Assembly: GCA_032622095.1 (NCBI GenBank)
Contig: CP136063.1
Span: 149,473,379-149,537,378, forward strand
Origin: Siphonodentalium dalli
Taxonomy: Eukaryota; Mollusca; Scaphopoda; Gadilida; Siphonodentaliidae
Reading direction: 5' to 3'
Length of the DNA: 64,000 bases
Shown: piece after piece, positions 49,111-59,773 of the stretch
How the letters are laid out: the number at the start of each line of letters is the position of its first letter
Numbering within the stretch: the first letter of the stretch is position 1
Translations under genes and position numbers: made by a program
The notes under the pieces: generated by a model
What the model saw: the letters and a program-made list of their open reading frames with translations, nothing else
Databases searched by the model: none
What the model was told of the DNA's origin: nothing

Positions 49111-49190
49111 GCGATACTTCATTAGCCAAATATTTTTTTGCGGGGTAAATACCCCCCCCCCCCCCACCCCCCCCGTTTTCTACGCCCCTG

Positions 49191-49322
49191 AAAACATGCT
49201 TCATTTCTACCTGTTAATTTTTTTTAAATGGATTCAAAACCTTCCAAAGCACTGCTGCAGTCGCTACAGCGCTGCATTGAAAAAAGCATGGGTCGCGATA
49301 TTTGTAAAACATGCTTCATTTC
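49191..49322. repeat. Right remainder of the ~110-bp tandem repeat
   Basis: Resumes AAAACATGCTTCATTTCTAC after the hAT-like element and runs one further unit. It breaks at TTCGGAAACAAG, where a different short repeat begins. Confidence 0.8.
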
Positions 49323-49326
49323 GGAA

Positions 49327-49437
49327 ACAAGACGATTCGTGCCAATCGTCCACAGGGTACGAAACGTCCAGGTACCAATCGATCCGTGGGTACCAAACGT
49401 CCAGGTACCAAACGTCCAAGGTACCAATCGTCTAGAA
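49327..49437. repeat. Short tandem repeat with GGTACCAAACGTCCA words
   Basis: Roughly eight 13-15-bp words mixing GGTACCAA and CGTCCA. Interrupts the ~110-bp repeat. Confidence 0.7.
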
Positions 49438-49439
49438 GC

Positions 49440-49517
49440 CTTCATTTCTACCTGTTAAAAACTCTTTAAGTTTTGAATCCATTTTTTGACATAGAGTTTT
49501 AACAGGTAGAAATGAAG
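49440..49517. repeat. Inverted repeat made of two ~110-bp-repeat fragments
   Basis: CTTCATTTCTACCTGTTAAA (49440 onwards) is mirrored by TTTAACAGGTAGAAATGAAG ending at 49517; about 24-bp arms. The orientation of the repeat family switches here. Confidence 0.75.
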
Positions 49518-49549
49518 CATGTTTCACCCATATCATGACCCATTTTTAG

Positions 49550-50222
49550 CTAAAATTACTTTGTAAGTGCGCGTGTCTGTCAACAATTTCCTTTGGCGCG
49601 GGCTACAGGTCGTATCTTTGGTCTGATCTTTATGAAATTTGTCATGAATGTTGACATTGACATGTAGATGGGAACGAGTCATTTTGGGGTCATTCGGCCA
49701 AAAAACATGGCCGCTGGTGGCCATCTTGGATTTCAAAATTGAATCCATTGGTGCGGGCTACAGGCCGTACTGTTTGTCGTTCATCATAAAATTTGTCATG
49801 AATGTTGACATTTACATGTAGATGGGAACAAGTCATTTTAGGATCAATCAGCCAAAAAACATGGCCGCTGGCAGCCATCTTGGATTTTACTCTTTGCATC
49901 ACTAAATCCTTTGACACATCTTACTGACCACATACCTGATCCGATCATCACCAAACTTCATATGGATCATCGGGGTGACCTCGAGATGGGAATGAGTCAT
50001 TTGGCCAAAAAACATGGCCACCGGCAGCCATATTGGATTTTACTCTTTGCATTACTAAATACTTTGACACACCCTACATGTATACCACATCCCTGATCTG
50101 ATCATCACCAAACTTCATATGGATCATCGGGGTGACCCCTTGATGGGAACGAGTCATTTTGGGGTCATTTGGCAAAAAAATATGGCCACCAATGGCCATT
50201 TTGGATTTTACTCTTTGTATGA
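49550..50222. repeat. Diverged satellite monomers, left part
   Basis: Four to five ~160-bp monomers related to the 1.2-15.6 kb array (GCGGGCTACAGGTCGTA, ACATGTAGATGGGAACGAGT, ACATGGCCGCTGG). More diverged than in the main array. Breaks at TTTGTATGA (50222), exactly where the element at 50223 begins. Confidence 0.85.
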
Positions 50223-50345
50223 GGCCAAAACAAACAAAAAATGGTTTTCCGGTGACCCGCCCGCCTCTATTTCGGAGCTCCTGACGGTTTTCGTTTTATT
50301 CATTTTGCAAAATTACTATGCATCCGGTTTTATTTTTGTGCCACC

Positions 50346-51611
50346 TGGAAAAATTTCCATGTACAAATATGCAAAATCATCTCCCATTTTCTATTAGTTG
50401 CAGTCATTAATTTAATTCAATGCTCAAGTCATTAGCATAATTAAGTTAATTAACTGTGTAAATCATGCTCACAAAGCACATCAAACATCCAAAAACGGGA
50501 ATTTCATCGCAAAATAATGGAATACGGCTGCCGTAGTACTGGTACCTCGAAAATAGGGAACATGAAACAAGAATAAAACGATGTCTTTCAGGATTATTGT
50601 TCATGATTGAGCCTATACTCTCGCGATAATAAACGAGATCTATAGTTTCCGGCGGCGGGCCGATATTGAACTAGGCTTCTCATTATCGGCCCGCTGTTTT
50701 GGTAACAATACGCTATTTGGAACGCCCCGAAAAACATTATCAATGGCCTAGAGAACGGCCTATAAAGTGGTAATAATATACTATAATCTTGTTTTAACAG
50801 AAATTCCGAATTCAAAAATTAGGTTGCGTTCGATTAGATTCCTAGCAAATCGCAACCCGGAAGCGGGCCATTAATATCGTTAATGCATAACTTCCGGTTT
50901 GATGCCAGGCATTATGGCTTTTCGCCGTTCAGGTAAAATACTGTTAATCTACAAGAGAACGCCCTCTAAAATGGTAATAGTAATATTTAACATAGTTGTT
51001 TTTAAACGGACATGCATGGCTCAATCAAGCTTCCAAATTGTGTCTACTTAATTTTGGAAGGAAGTATAAAATAGATTGACAAATAAATGAAATATCAACA
51101 TACCACATGTAGTCATGGCTACATGTGCTATATAGTATTTTTAAAGGCTACATAAAAATACTGTACAATGGCCATAGCCATTTTCCAGCTGTTTTCAACT
51201 TTTTCCACAGAAGTGAAACAACACTCATTATTTCTACCATATCGGGAATATACTAGCACGGAATGCTCTATTATGTTCAATGTCTTGCACATGGCTGTTT
51301 GTTTGGGATCCAAACACCATGTTTAAAGTTGTATTTCGTATGACTTCAATATGTCTTTCTGTGACATATAATGTCCGTAGAAATGTAGTTCCAAGTATTT
51401 ATCGACTATTTCAATACCGGGAAAAATTCAAAAGCATATATTATTAAGTGTATTTTGGAGCTCAAACTGTCGTGTGGCTTTAAGATCACCATTATCGTAT
51501 GCATTACATAGATGTATGTGATTAATGTGAAGTTCTTTCCTTTCACATTCTGAAGGAACGTTAATAGCTTTTTCATGGCAAATATGGATCTCTATTGTAA
51601 ATATCATGTTT
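50346..51611. other. Interior of element A; no gene recognised
   Basis: AT-rich, no supported reading frame or conserved motif. It may be spacer carried by a non-autonomous element. Confidence 0.45.
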
Positions 51612-51675
51612 TTCCATGTTTTATTCAATAAAACAATAAATTACACTATATTCTAATAGAATCTACTTTATTATA

Positions 51676-52682
51676 ATTATACCCTCACTTTCGAAGAAAA
51701 TGGGGGGTATACTGGATTGACTACGTCTGTCCGTCACGATTTCTCCCTCCGTGTGTCCGTCTGTCCGACCTCATAACTCGAACAACTATGAACCAATTTC
51801 AATAATTTTTTGTATGCAATCTCCTTAGGACTGCCTCTCCGCATGATGCTAAAGTTACGCCTCATTTTCGACTTTTTCGGTTTCCTGATGATAGCTCAAG
51901 TTTGGATCCTTTAATTACAAATACCGTTTTTTTGTAGATCAGTCATATCAAGATACAGGTTGAGTTCGAATTTACATTTGATCCGATGATTTTTTCTAAA
52001 GTAATGGACTTTTTTCGACTTAGAAAATTCAATTTTCTTATTTTTTTTTTGGTTTCCAGATGATAACTAAAGTTTGGACTGTTCAATTGAAAATTACGTT
52101 TTTGTGTGAGTCAATGATATCAAAATACAGGTCAAGTTCGAATTTGAGTTTGATCCGATGATCTTTCTCAGAGTTATGGGCGTTTTGACTTAGAAAATTC
52201 AATTTTTCTTGTTTTTTCTTTGGTTTCCGGATGATAACTCAAGTTTGAATTGTTTAATTGGAAATTCTGTCGTTCATATCAAAATACAGGTCAAGTTCGA
52301 ATTTGAGTTTGATCCAATGATTTTTCCCAAAGTTATGGGCCTTTCGACTTTGAATTTTTTTTTAATAATTTTCTGTTTTTCTGAGGGTCCTTCATGGTGT
52401 AATCAACTCCTCCTACAGTTTTGATCGTAGATATTTGAAACTTCCTTTTTTTTGGATGCTATCACACTCGACAAAAGCCATCTTAGATGTTAAGGTTGTG
52501 TTTCATTTTCTAGCATTTTTTGGGTTTCTGCAATCATTCGAACTAATATGAACCAATATCAAAATTATTAATCCAAATTTTTCTTTAAAGTTAAAAATCT
52601 TTTTTGTTGGGTTTACGGATAATGCGGGTTGAATTTGCCACGGTGGGGGTATGCTAGCACTCGAGTGCACACCTCTTGTTGA
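51676..52682. mobile_element. Pearl-like / Helitron-like repeat element inside element A
   Basis: Left edge ACCCTCACTTTCGAAGAAAA, then a GTCTGTCCGTC-rich microsatellite (51726-51770), then ~170-bp core repeats with GATGATARCTCAAGTTTGGA and CAAGTTCGAATTTGAGTTTG. At the right, palindrome GCACTCGAGTGC is followed by ACACCTCTTG. Cores plus a GTCC microsatellite plus a terminal hairpin fit pearl-type non-autonomous elements described in bivalves, which are Helitron-associated; that assignment is inferred. Confidence 0.55.
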
Positions 52683-52867
52683 CTATAAAAATAGTTGGGT
52701 TTGTTACAGTCAATTATAAACAAGGAGAAATAGGCTTGGGGTTGCATTCATATTTATTTTGAGCAAGTTGAAAATAAAATGAAAAAATAAAATAAAATGA
52801 AAAGCCACCCCCCCGCCCCTATTTTTTTCTTGCATGTCACCAGAAACACAGGTATATTTTTTTGGCC

Positions 52868-53024
52868 TGACTAAATATTTCTACAAAATCCTTTAGCATG
52901 GGTTATAGATCGATCTGTTTGTTTGATCTTCATGAAATTTGTCATGGATGTTGACATTGACATGTAGATGGAAACTAGTCATTTTGGGGTCATTCGGCAA
53001 AATAACATGGCCGCCGGTGGCCGG
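52868..53024. repeat. Diverged satellite, right part
   Basis: Resumes TGACTAAATATTTC and runs one monomer to GCCGCCGGTGGCC, completing the array interrupted at 50222. Abuts a pearl-like element start at 53025. Confidence 0.8.
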
Positions 53025-55633
53025 ACGACTATTATAATCAGCACGTCCATGCGTGCGTCCGTCCGTGCGTCCGTCCGTGCGTCCGAGGTTTCCAGATGAT
53101 AACTTTAGTTAGAGTGAACTAAATTAAATTAAATTTGGTATGTGGGTAAATTCAGTTTTTCTTCTGATTTTTGGTTTCCGGATGATAACTTGATTTTGGA
53201 TTGTTTATATGCAAAACCAGTTTTTGTGTGGATTACTTAATCCGATAATTTTTGCGAGAGTTATGGCCCTTTTTTGTCCGCCGACCCGACATACATGTAT
53301 AAAACCCCAAAAGTTGGTGTCCGGATGATAACTTTAGTAGAGTTAATCAGATTTAAACCAAATTTGGTATGTGTCTTTCTCCCAGCAAAACACAGGTTAA
53401 GTTCGAATTCGGGTTCCGCCCGCCAATTTTCACCAGAGTTATGTCCCTTTTTGACTTAGAATTTTTGCCAATTTGAGGTTTCCGGATGATAACTTTAGTA
53501 AATGTGTACTGAATGAAATTAAATTTGGTATGTAGGTTTACTAGCACTAAAGACAGGTTTTTATGTGCAAACAATAATGGTCGTATCAAGCCGACGCTTA
53601 GAGGCGGACATGAGGTCTACCGACCTTTTATTGTCCGCCGACCCAACGGGTTCGGAGGACAATTATAATCAGCCTGTGCGTCCGTCCGTCCGTCCGTCCG
53701 TCCGAGGTTTCCGGATGATAACTTTAGTTAGAGTGAACCAAATTAAATTAAATTTGGTATGTGGGTTTTTCTAGCAGAAAAGACAGGTCAAGTTCGAATT
53801 CTGGTTCCGTCCGCCAATTTTCACCAGAGTTATGCCCCTTTTTCGACTTAGAATTTGACTGTCTGTTAACATTTTTGGTTTCCGACCGATAACTCCAGTT
53901 TGGATTATTTGATCTGAACCAAAGTTGGTATGTTTATTTCCCAGCTAAAGATACAGGCCAATATGGGTTCCGTCCAATTATTTTTACATGAGTTATGTCC
54001 CTTTTTGACGTAGAATTTTTGCCAACTTGAGGTTTCCGGATGATAACTTTAGTAAATGTGTACTGAATGAAATTAAATTTGGTATGTAGGTTTACTAGCA
54101 CTAAAGACAGGTTTTTATGCGCAAACAACGGTTGTATCAAGCCAACGCTTAGAGGCGGACATGAGGTCTACGGACCTTTTATTCGACTTAGAATTTGACC
54201 GTCTGTTAATATTTTTGGTTTCCGACCGATAACTCCAGTTTGGATTATTTGATCTGAACCAAAGTTGGGATGTGTATTTCCCAGCTAAAACTACAGGCAA
54301 AGTTCGAATATGGGTTCCGTCCAATTATTTTTACATGAGTTACGGCCCTTTTTCGACTTAGAATTTGACCTTCTGTTAACATTTTTGGTTTCCGACCGAT
54401 AACTCCAGTTTGGATCATTTGATCTGAACCAAAGTTGTATTTCCCAGCTAACTATACAGGCCAAGTTTGAATATGGGTTCCGTCCAGTTATTTTAGTGTG
54501 AGTTACAGCCCTTTTTGTCCGCCGACCCAACGGGTTTGGAGGACTATTATAATCAGCACGTCCGTCTGTCCGTCCGTCCGTCCGAGGTTTCCGGATGATA
54601 ACTTTAGTTAGAGTGAACCAAATTAAATTAAATTTGGTATGTGGGTTTACTAGCAGAAAAGACAGGTCAAGTTCGAATTCTGGTTCCGTCCGCCAATTTT
54701 CACCAGAATTATGCCCCTTTTTTGACTTAGAAAACCCCTGAAAGTTGGTTTCCTGATGATAACTTTAGTAGAGTTAATTGGATTCAAACTAAATGTGGTA
54801 TATTACTTTCTCCCAGCAAAACACAGGACAAGAACTTGGGTTCTGCCCGACCATTTTTGGCAGAGTTATGCCCCTTTTTCGACATAGAAAATTCAGTTTT
54901 TCTTCTGTTTTTTGGTTCCGGATGATAACTTGATTTTGGATTGTTTATATGCAAAACCTGTTTGGTGTCCGGATGATAACTTTAGTAGAGTTAATCAGTT
55001 TTAAACCAAATTTGGTATGTGTCTTTCTCCCAGCAAAACACAGGTCAAGTTCGAATTCGGGTTCCGCCCGCCAATTTTCACCAGAGTTATGTCCCTTTTT
55101 TACTTAGAATTTTTGCCAATTTGAGGTTTCCGGATGATAACTTTAGTAAATGTGTACTGAATGAAATTAAATTTGGTATATGTAGGTTTACTAGCACAAA
55201 AGACAGATCAAATTCGACTTATTCGACTTAGATTTTACCTGATTTGCGGTTTCCGGATGATAACTTTAGATTGATTCAAGTGAACTGAACAAAATTTGGT
55301 ATATTAGTTTACCACCCGAAAATACAGATCAAGTTCGAATATGGGTTGCGTACGCATTATTTTGACTGAGTTATGCCCCTTTTTCGACTTAGATTTTACC
55401 TGATTTGCTGTTTCCGGATGATAACTTTAGATTGAATCAAGTGAACTGAACCAAATTTGGTATATTAGTTTACCACCCCAAAATACAGATCAAGTTGAAT
55501 ATGGGTATTGTCCACATGATTTTGACTGAGTTATGCCCCTTATTCAACTTAGATTTTACCTGATTTGCTGTTTCCGGATGATAACTTATAATTGAATCAA
55601 TTAAACTGAACCAAATTTGGTATATTAGTTTAT
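53025..55633. repeat. Pearl-like core repeats with (GTCC)n microsatellites
   Basis: At least three starts of the form GGACTATTATAATCAGCRCG followed by GTCCGTCCGTCC (53033-53085, 53650-53703, 54538-54584). Each leads into ~160-190-bp cores with TTTCCGGATGATAACTTTAG, AAATTTGGTATG, CAAGTTCGAATTCGGGTTCC and GAGTTATGCCCCTTTTTCGA. The segment GTCCGCCGACCCAACGGGTT precedes two of the starts. No coding potential. Confidence 0.85.
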
Positions 55634-56186
55634 TACACGATCCTACCATTATTCCATTCAATAAACCCATTCTATAAATTGTGATATTAAACGTTCGTTT
55701 AATAACAGGAAATAGTGCCAGGTGACATTTGACTTCCGGTTTACCGTCTTTTAACATTCCGTACGCTACGTCTCAAAAATACTATGACTTCCAATATTTT
55801 TCCAACAAACTATCATGACTGAAGAATTTGAAAAGTTATGTTATTAAATATACGCCATTAAAAGCGCCAAAATAGTCTTTATTTATATGGGACTATTTCT
55901 TTACGCGGGCAAACAACGAATAGTTACGTGAAACGTCATCGCATGTCTTATAGAAGCCGATGTTAGTTTCTCGTTCCATTTGTTGATTTAAGTATGTTTT
56001 GTCGATGTTTTGGATCATGTAATAAATAGAATCTACAACTCGTCCCCAGTTTATAGCGGAAATTACAAAACTCGTCCAGTAAATTAGGTCTGGACCGAGC
56101 CTTTGGCGAGGTCCAGACCTAATTTACTGGACTCGTTTTGTAAATTCCGCTATAAACTGGGGACTCGTTGTAGATCCTCTATTTAC
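55634..56186. mobile_element. Insertion in the core repeats, ending in a 164-bp fold-back
   Basis: Core text stops at TTAGTTTATTACACG and resumes at TTTACCAACCAAAAATACAG. The right part, 56023-56186, is a near-perfect inverted repeat: AATAGAATCTACAACTCGTC and CCCAGTTTATAGCGGAAAT, continuing to GGTCTGGACC, with a ~14-nt loop GAGCCTTTGGCGAG. The left part has no recognised gene. Confidence 0.75.
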
Positions 56187-56455
56187 CAACCAAAAATACA
56201 GATCTAGTTCGAATATGGGTTTTGTCCACATGATTTTGACTGAGTTATGTCCATTTTTCGACTTAGATTTGACCTGATTTGCGGTTTCCGGATGATAACT
56301 TTAGATTGAATCAAGTGACTGAACCAAATTTAGTATATTAGTTTACCACCCCAAAATACAGATCAAGTTCGAATATGGGTTTCGTTTGCATGATTTTGAC
56401 TGAGTCATGCCCATTTTTCAACTTAGATTTTATTTTTGTTATTATTTCGTCTTAA
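56187..56455. repeat. Pearl-like core repeats, continuation
   Basis: Resumes cores with AAAATACAGATCAAGTTCGA and GGTTTCCGGATGATAACTTT after the insertion. Confidence 0.8.
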
Positions 56456-57637
56456 GTCAAAGGTTTCAAACAAATGAATTAAACCTTGCCACACTCTACT
56501 CCAGTGTGCTCTTGTTTTATTTTGGTTTACTGTTCTAGAGTTATTCATCTTCATTTATCTGGAAATGTTGTTTTTTTTGTCCGTCTGAGGAGATATCTCA
56601 ACCATTGGTTGTCCGATCTCAATGAAATTTGGTATACCTCCGCAGATTATGTATACAAGATGTGGAGCCTCCACCGTTTAATTGCTGTGATCAGGAGATC
56701 TGTGCAACGGTCTCCAGTAGTAGAAGTAATGAATAATATTTATTATTTAATTTGAATGAACTACGTATACATCCAATCATCATTCTTCATCTTCTTTTTC
56801 ACATATTAAAGGGCGCCTCTGGCATGTGCATGGGGACCTCCACGAATGGAGGGTATTACACCCCCCCCCCCTTTTTTTTTATGGTGTTGGGATTTTTGTG
56901 ATTTTGAAGTGGTACATACATGTAGTATTCATACCCTGCTGTCAACTGCTATTCGGATTCATATGCCCATTTAAACTGGTATTCAGAATTCAACAACAAG
57001 TCTGGTACGCATGTTTTATAGCATAAAACATTTTCAAATCAACAAAAAATGACAAATTTTGATGTATTTCAGTCTCATACATCTTGATGTGTAGAAGTTA
57101 TGAACAATAGCAAATGTGTGAATATTATCATATCAGTGTTGAATAAATAACCATGACCTGTATTCGATATTTTCTTAACCGTTACCCAGCATTCACCTCT
57201 CTTTGTTAACTGGAATTCAGGATTAATGGAGGGTAGGGTGTAACACCCTCAGTATGCTTATTAGCGATTTTGTTTCTGCAAAGGGACCTCTGCAAATATA
57301 ATTGAATAATTAAATTGCAGAGGTCCCTCGACTATTGTGTAAATTTTCAGATGTCTCTCTAAAGTGGCAAAACAAAAAACTTTAAAGAAGGAAAGTGGTG
57401 TAAATTGATTAGTTAAGACATATTTTTCATTGTTTAGTAAATAATAATTCAAACATACTGCTACTATTATGTTCGTGATATACAAACCATAGGGGAGTTA
57501 TTGTTGAAGTTTGTGCAATAGACTTGTCCTTGTCCCATTTGAAAGTGTTGCCATATTTGTGCTTAAAACTGAAAGCAATGAAGGATTCGGATACTGTGAG
57601 GATGAGTATGTACATGTATATATTAGTTTATGAGTTG
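56456..57637. other. No gene recognised; one perfect 14-bp-arm hairpin
   Basis: AGGGACCTCTGCAA (57282-57295) and TTGCAGAGGTCCCT (57315-57328) form a perfect stem around a 19-nt AT-rich loop. C-tract near 56862. Otherwise nothing supported. Confidence 0.5.
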
Positions 57638-57700
57638 TGGCTAGTTGCCATTCATCGGAAAGCTCTCAGTGAGAGCTTTCCGATGAATGGCAACAAGCCA
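57638..57700. repeat. 63-bp near-perfect palindrome
   Basis: GTTGCCATTCATCGGAAAGC and TCTCA (57644-57668), a single central G (57669), then the exact reverse complement to 57694. It extends to 57638-57700 with one mismatched pair. Arms of 31 bp with a 1-nt loop. Confidence 0.95.
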
Positions 57701-58925
57701 TATTTCCAACTAAATCCTGAAAACTTACCCATAATTCTGCTGTGGTTAAGGGGTTGATTATTTAGGGCATTACTGTATGTTCATAATTTATTGAATAAAG
57801 TATCTTTTCTTAAATGTACCGGTGTTCCACAAAATGTGATATTACTAGTACCGGGTATACAAAAAACAAACAACTATTGTCCCACAATCATCAGTTCATG
57901 AATGCAGCCACCAAGAACAACTGAGAGATTTTCGTTATATCACATTCTGGCTTCCACAGCAGCTGCCCACAGCAGAAGATACTTTAGAAATTTTGGTGTG
58001 GCTGGTCTTACTTTTTTAGACTTTTAAATTTGGTGCTACATTGTAGAGATAAAAATAATTAATGACTGGTATCCCTCAACATTGCAAAGCACATTTAAGT
58101 AAGGTGTGATACTAACCGTATGCACCATTATTAGCCTCAGCTGCATTATAATTGGCATATTCTATTATTTTCAGTTTATTCAGTCGAAGCTGAATGGCGA
58201 CTCATCATCAGTCCAATTGGAGCTGAAAAATATTGAGGTTCTAGATCTATCAAATTCAGAAATAGGTAATATAACTGTTTTGTTATTCAAGAAATAAATA
58301 CATATGATATCTTTTATAATGCATGTAAACTGACCACTGATTAACAAAAAGGCATTTGTTGGATCCCATCCCAATTACACTTGATAATCTCCATCCAAAA
58401 TGGTGGCCTTAAGTGGAAAATTTGACTATTTTCACTCCTTTGTTCCAGTTGAGCAATTGGTGATTTGAAATATTGGCAAATTCTGAATTTACCTTTTCTA
58501 ATGCATGTAAACTCACAAGTGAAAAAAGCAAAACAGAATTTTCTGGTTCCCATTTTCAGAAATCAATTTTATGTGGCAGACTCATGCTTTGCAAAATACA
58601 GCCAAAAATGCAAGATATTTTCAACTAAGAATTTCTATGGATCTACATGTATATGGCGAAAATTCTTGAATTACACATATCATCAGCTTCATTGTACACA
58701 TGTATATTGAATCTGAGAAATTATTTAGAGATGACAAAAACATTGGATTTTTATACATTTGAGAGGTTGGAAATTTTATTTTCTGTTTTGTCCCTTTCGG
58801 TGCCAAGAACTGCTAGAATAACTGATAATTTCACACAACGCTCCATCCCCAAATAGCTTATTGTCTTGGCCAAATGAGAGAGGCTTCATTTGTATCATAA
58901 TGTTGAATTAAATTTTTATAAGCCC
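57701..58925. other. No gene recognised
   Basis: AT-rich sequence with no supportable frame, repeat or element end. Confidence 0.4.
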
Positions 58926-59180
58926 CGTTTAAAAAAAAAACGGTCCATCCATCCGATCATTTTTGGTTTCAGGATGATAACTTTAGATAGTCTAATTTGA
59001 ATGGAATGAAATTTGTTTAATATGTGGGTTTACTTTACTAGCACAAAATACAGGTCAAGTTTGAATTGGGGTTCCGCCTGCCAATTTTCACCAGTTAGGG
59101 TTCTTTTTGTTGGAATTTGCACTCAATTTACATTTCCGGATGATAACTTTAGTATGTTTGAACTGAATGGAATAAGATTT
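58926..59180. repeat. Isolated pearl-like core repeats
   Basis: CATCCATCCGATCATTTTTG, then TTTCAGGATGATAACTTTAG, CAGGTCAAGTTTGAATTGGG and a second TTTCCGGATGATAACTTTAG. Related to the 53-56 kb cores. Confidence 0.75.
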
Positions 59181-59773
59181 GGTACAATGCATTCCTATTG
59201 TCAGGATATTGTTGTGTCCAGAAGAAGAACAGTCACTACATTACCGCTGATGTCAGGTTTCACTGTGATATATACCCCCTGGTATGCAAATGAGCAGTAC
59301 ACTTCTACCAAAAGTAATTAAATTTCGTGGGGTTCCTAAGCACTGTGCATATGTTTAGGCCAAAAAAATATATACCTGTGTTTCTGGTGACATGCAAGAA
59401 AAAATAGGGGCTGGGGGTGGCTTTTCATTTTATTTTATTTTTTCATTTTATTTTCAACTTTGCTCGAAATACATTTGAATGCGACCACCAAGCCAACTTC
59501 TCCTTGTTTGTAATTGACTATAAAATAATAAAACTAAGTAGATTCTATTAGAATATAGTGTAATTTATTGTTTTATTGTAAAAGCAAGGAAACATTATTT
59601 AAACAGTAAAATAACTTTATGTGGTATTTGAATAATAATAATAATACAGTGAATTTAACATTAAAGAAACACAGAGAGCACAAAAACTAACATTGGCATC
59701 ATTACAGTCTATGTATGCCTGCACTATTTCATGATTAATTTAATAGCATACATGTTATTAAACGATGTGTTTT

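Larger units (their letters stand above)
43818..49190. mobile_element. hAT-like element, 5,373 bp with nested contents
   Basis: Ends CAGGGGCGTAG and CTACGCCCCTG with an exact 8-bp duplication AAAACATG, the hAT signature. Subterminal G-rich runs at the left (43846-43857, 43945-43958, then GTCCGGGGGTCC) and C-rich runs at the right (49152-49174) are typical of such elements. No transposase is present; the interior is minisatellite plus a second nested TIR element. It is therefore a non-autonomous carrier. Confidence 0.85.
50223..52867 (+). mobile_element. GGCC-ended DNA element A, 2,645 bp, 3-bp duplication TGA
   Basis: Starts GGCCAAAACAAACAAAAAAT and ends GGTATATTTTTTTGGCC. TGA at 50220-50222 and 52868-52870 flanks it; removing it restores the satellite text TTTGTATGACTAAAT. 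Subterminal text (GGTGACCCGCCCGCC, AGCTCCTGACGGTTTTCGTT) matches the right end of element B. Three-base duplications suggest PIF/Harbinger- or CACTA-type transposition. No transposase seen. Interrupted by the repeat element at 51676-52682. Confidence 0.8.

Noticed and set aside
48716-49435. 239-codon plus-strand frame
   Set aside because: Chimaera of tandem unit, element terminus, minisatellite, poly-C and another repeat; no coherent protein.
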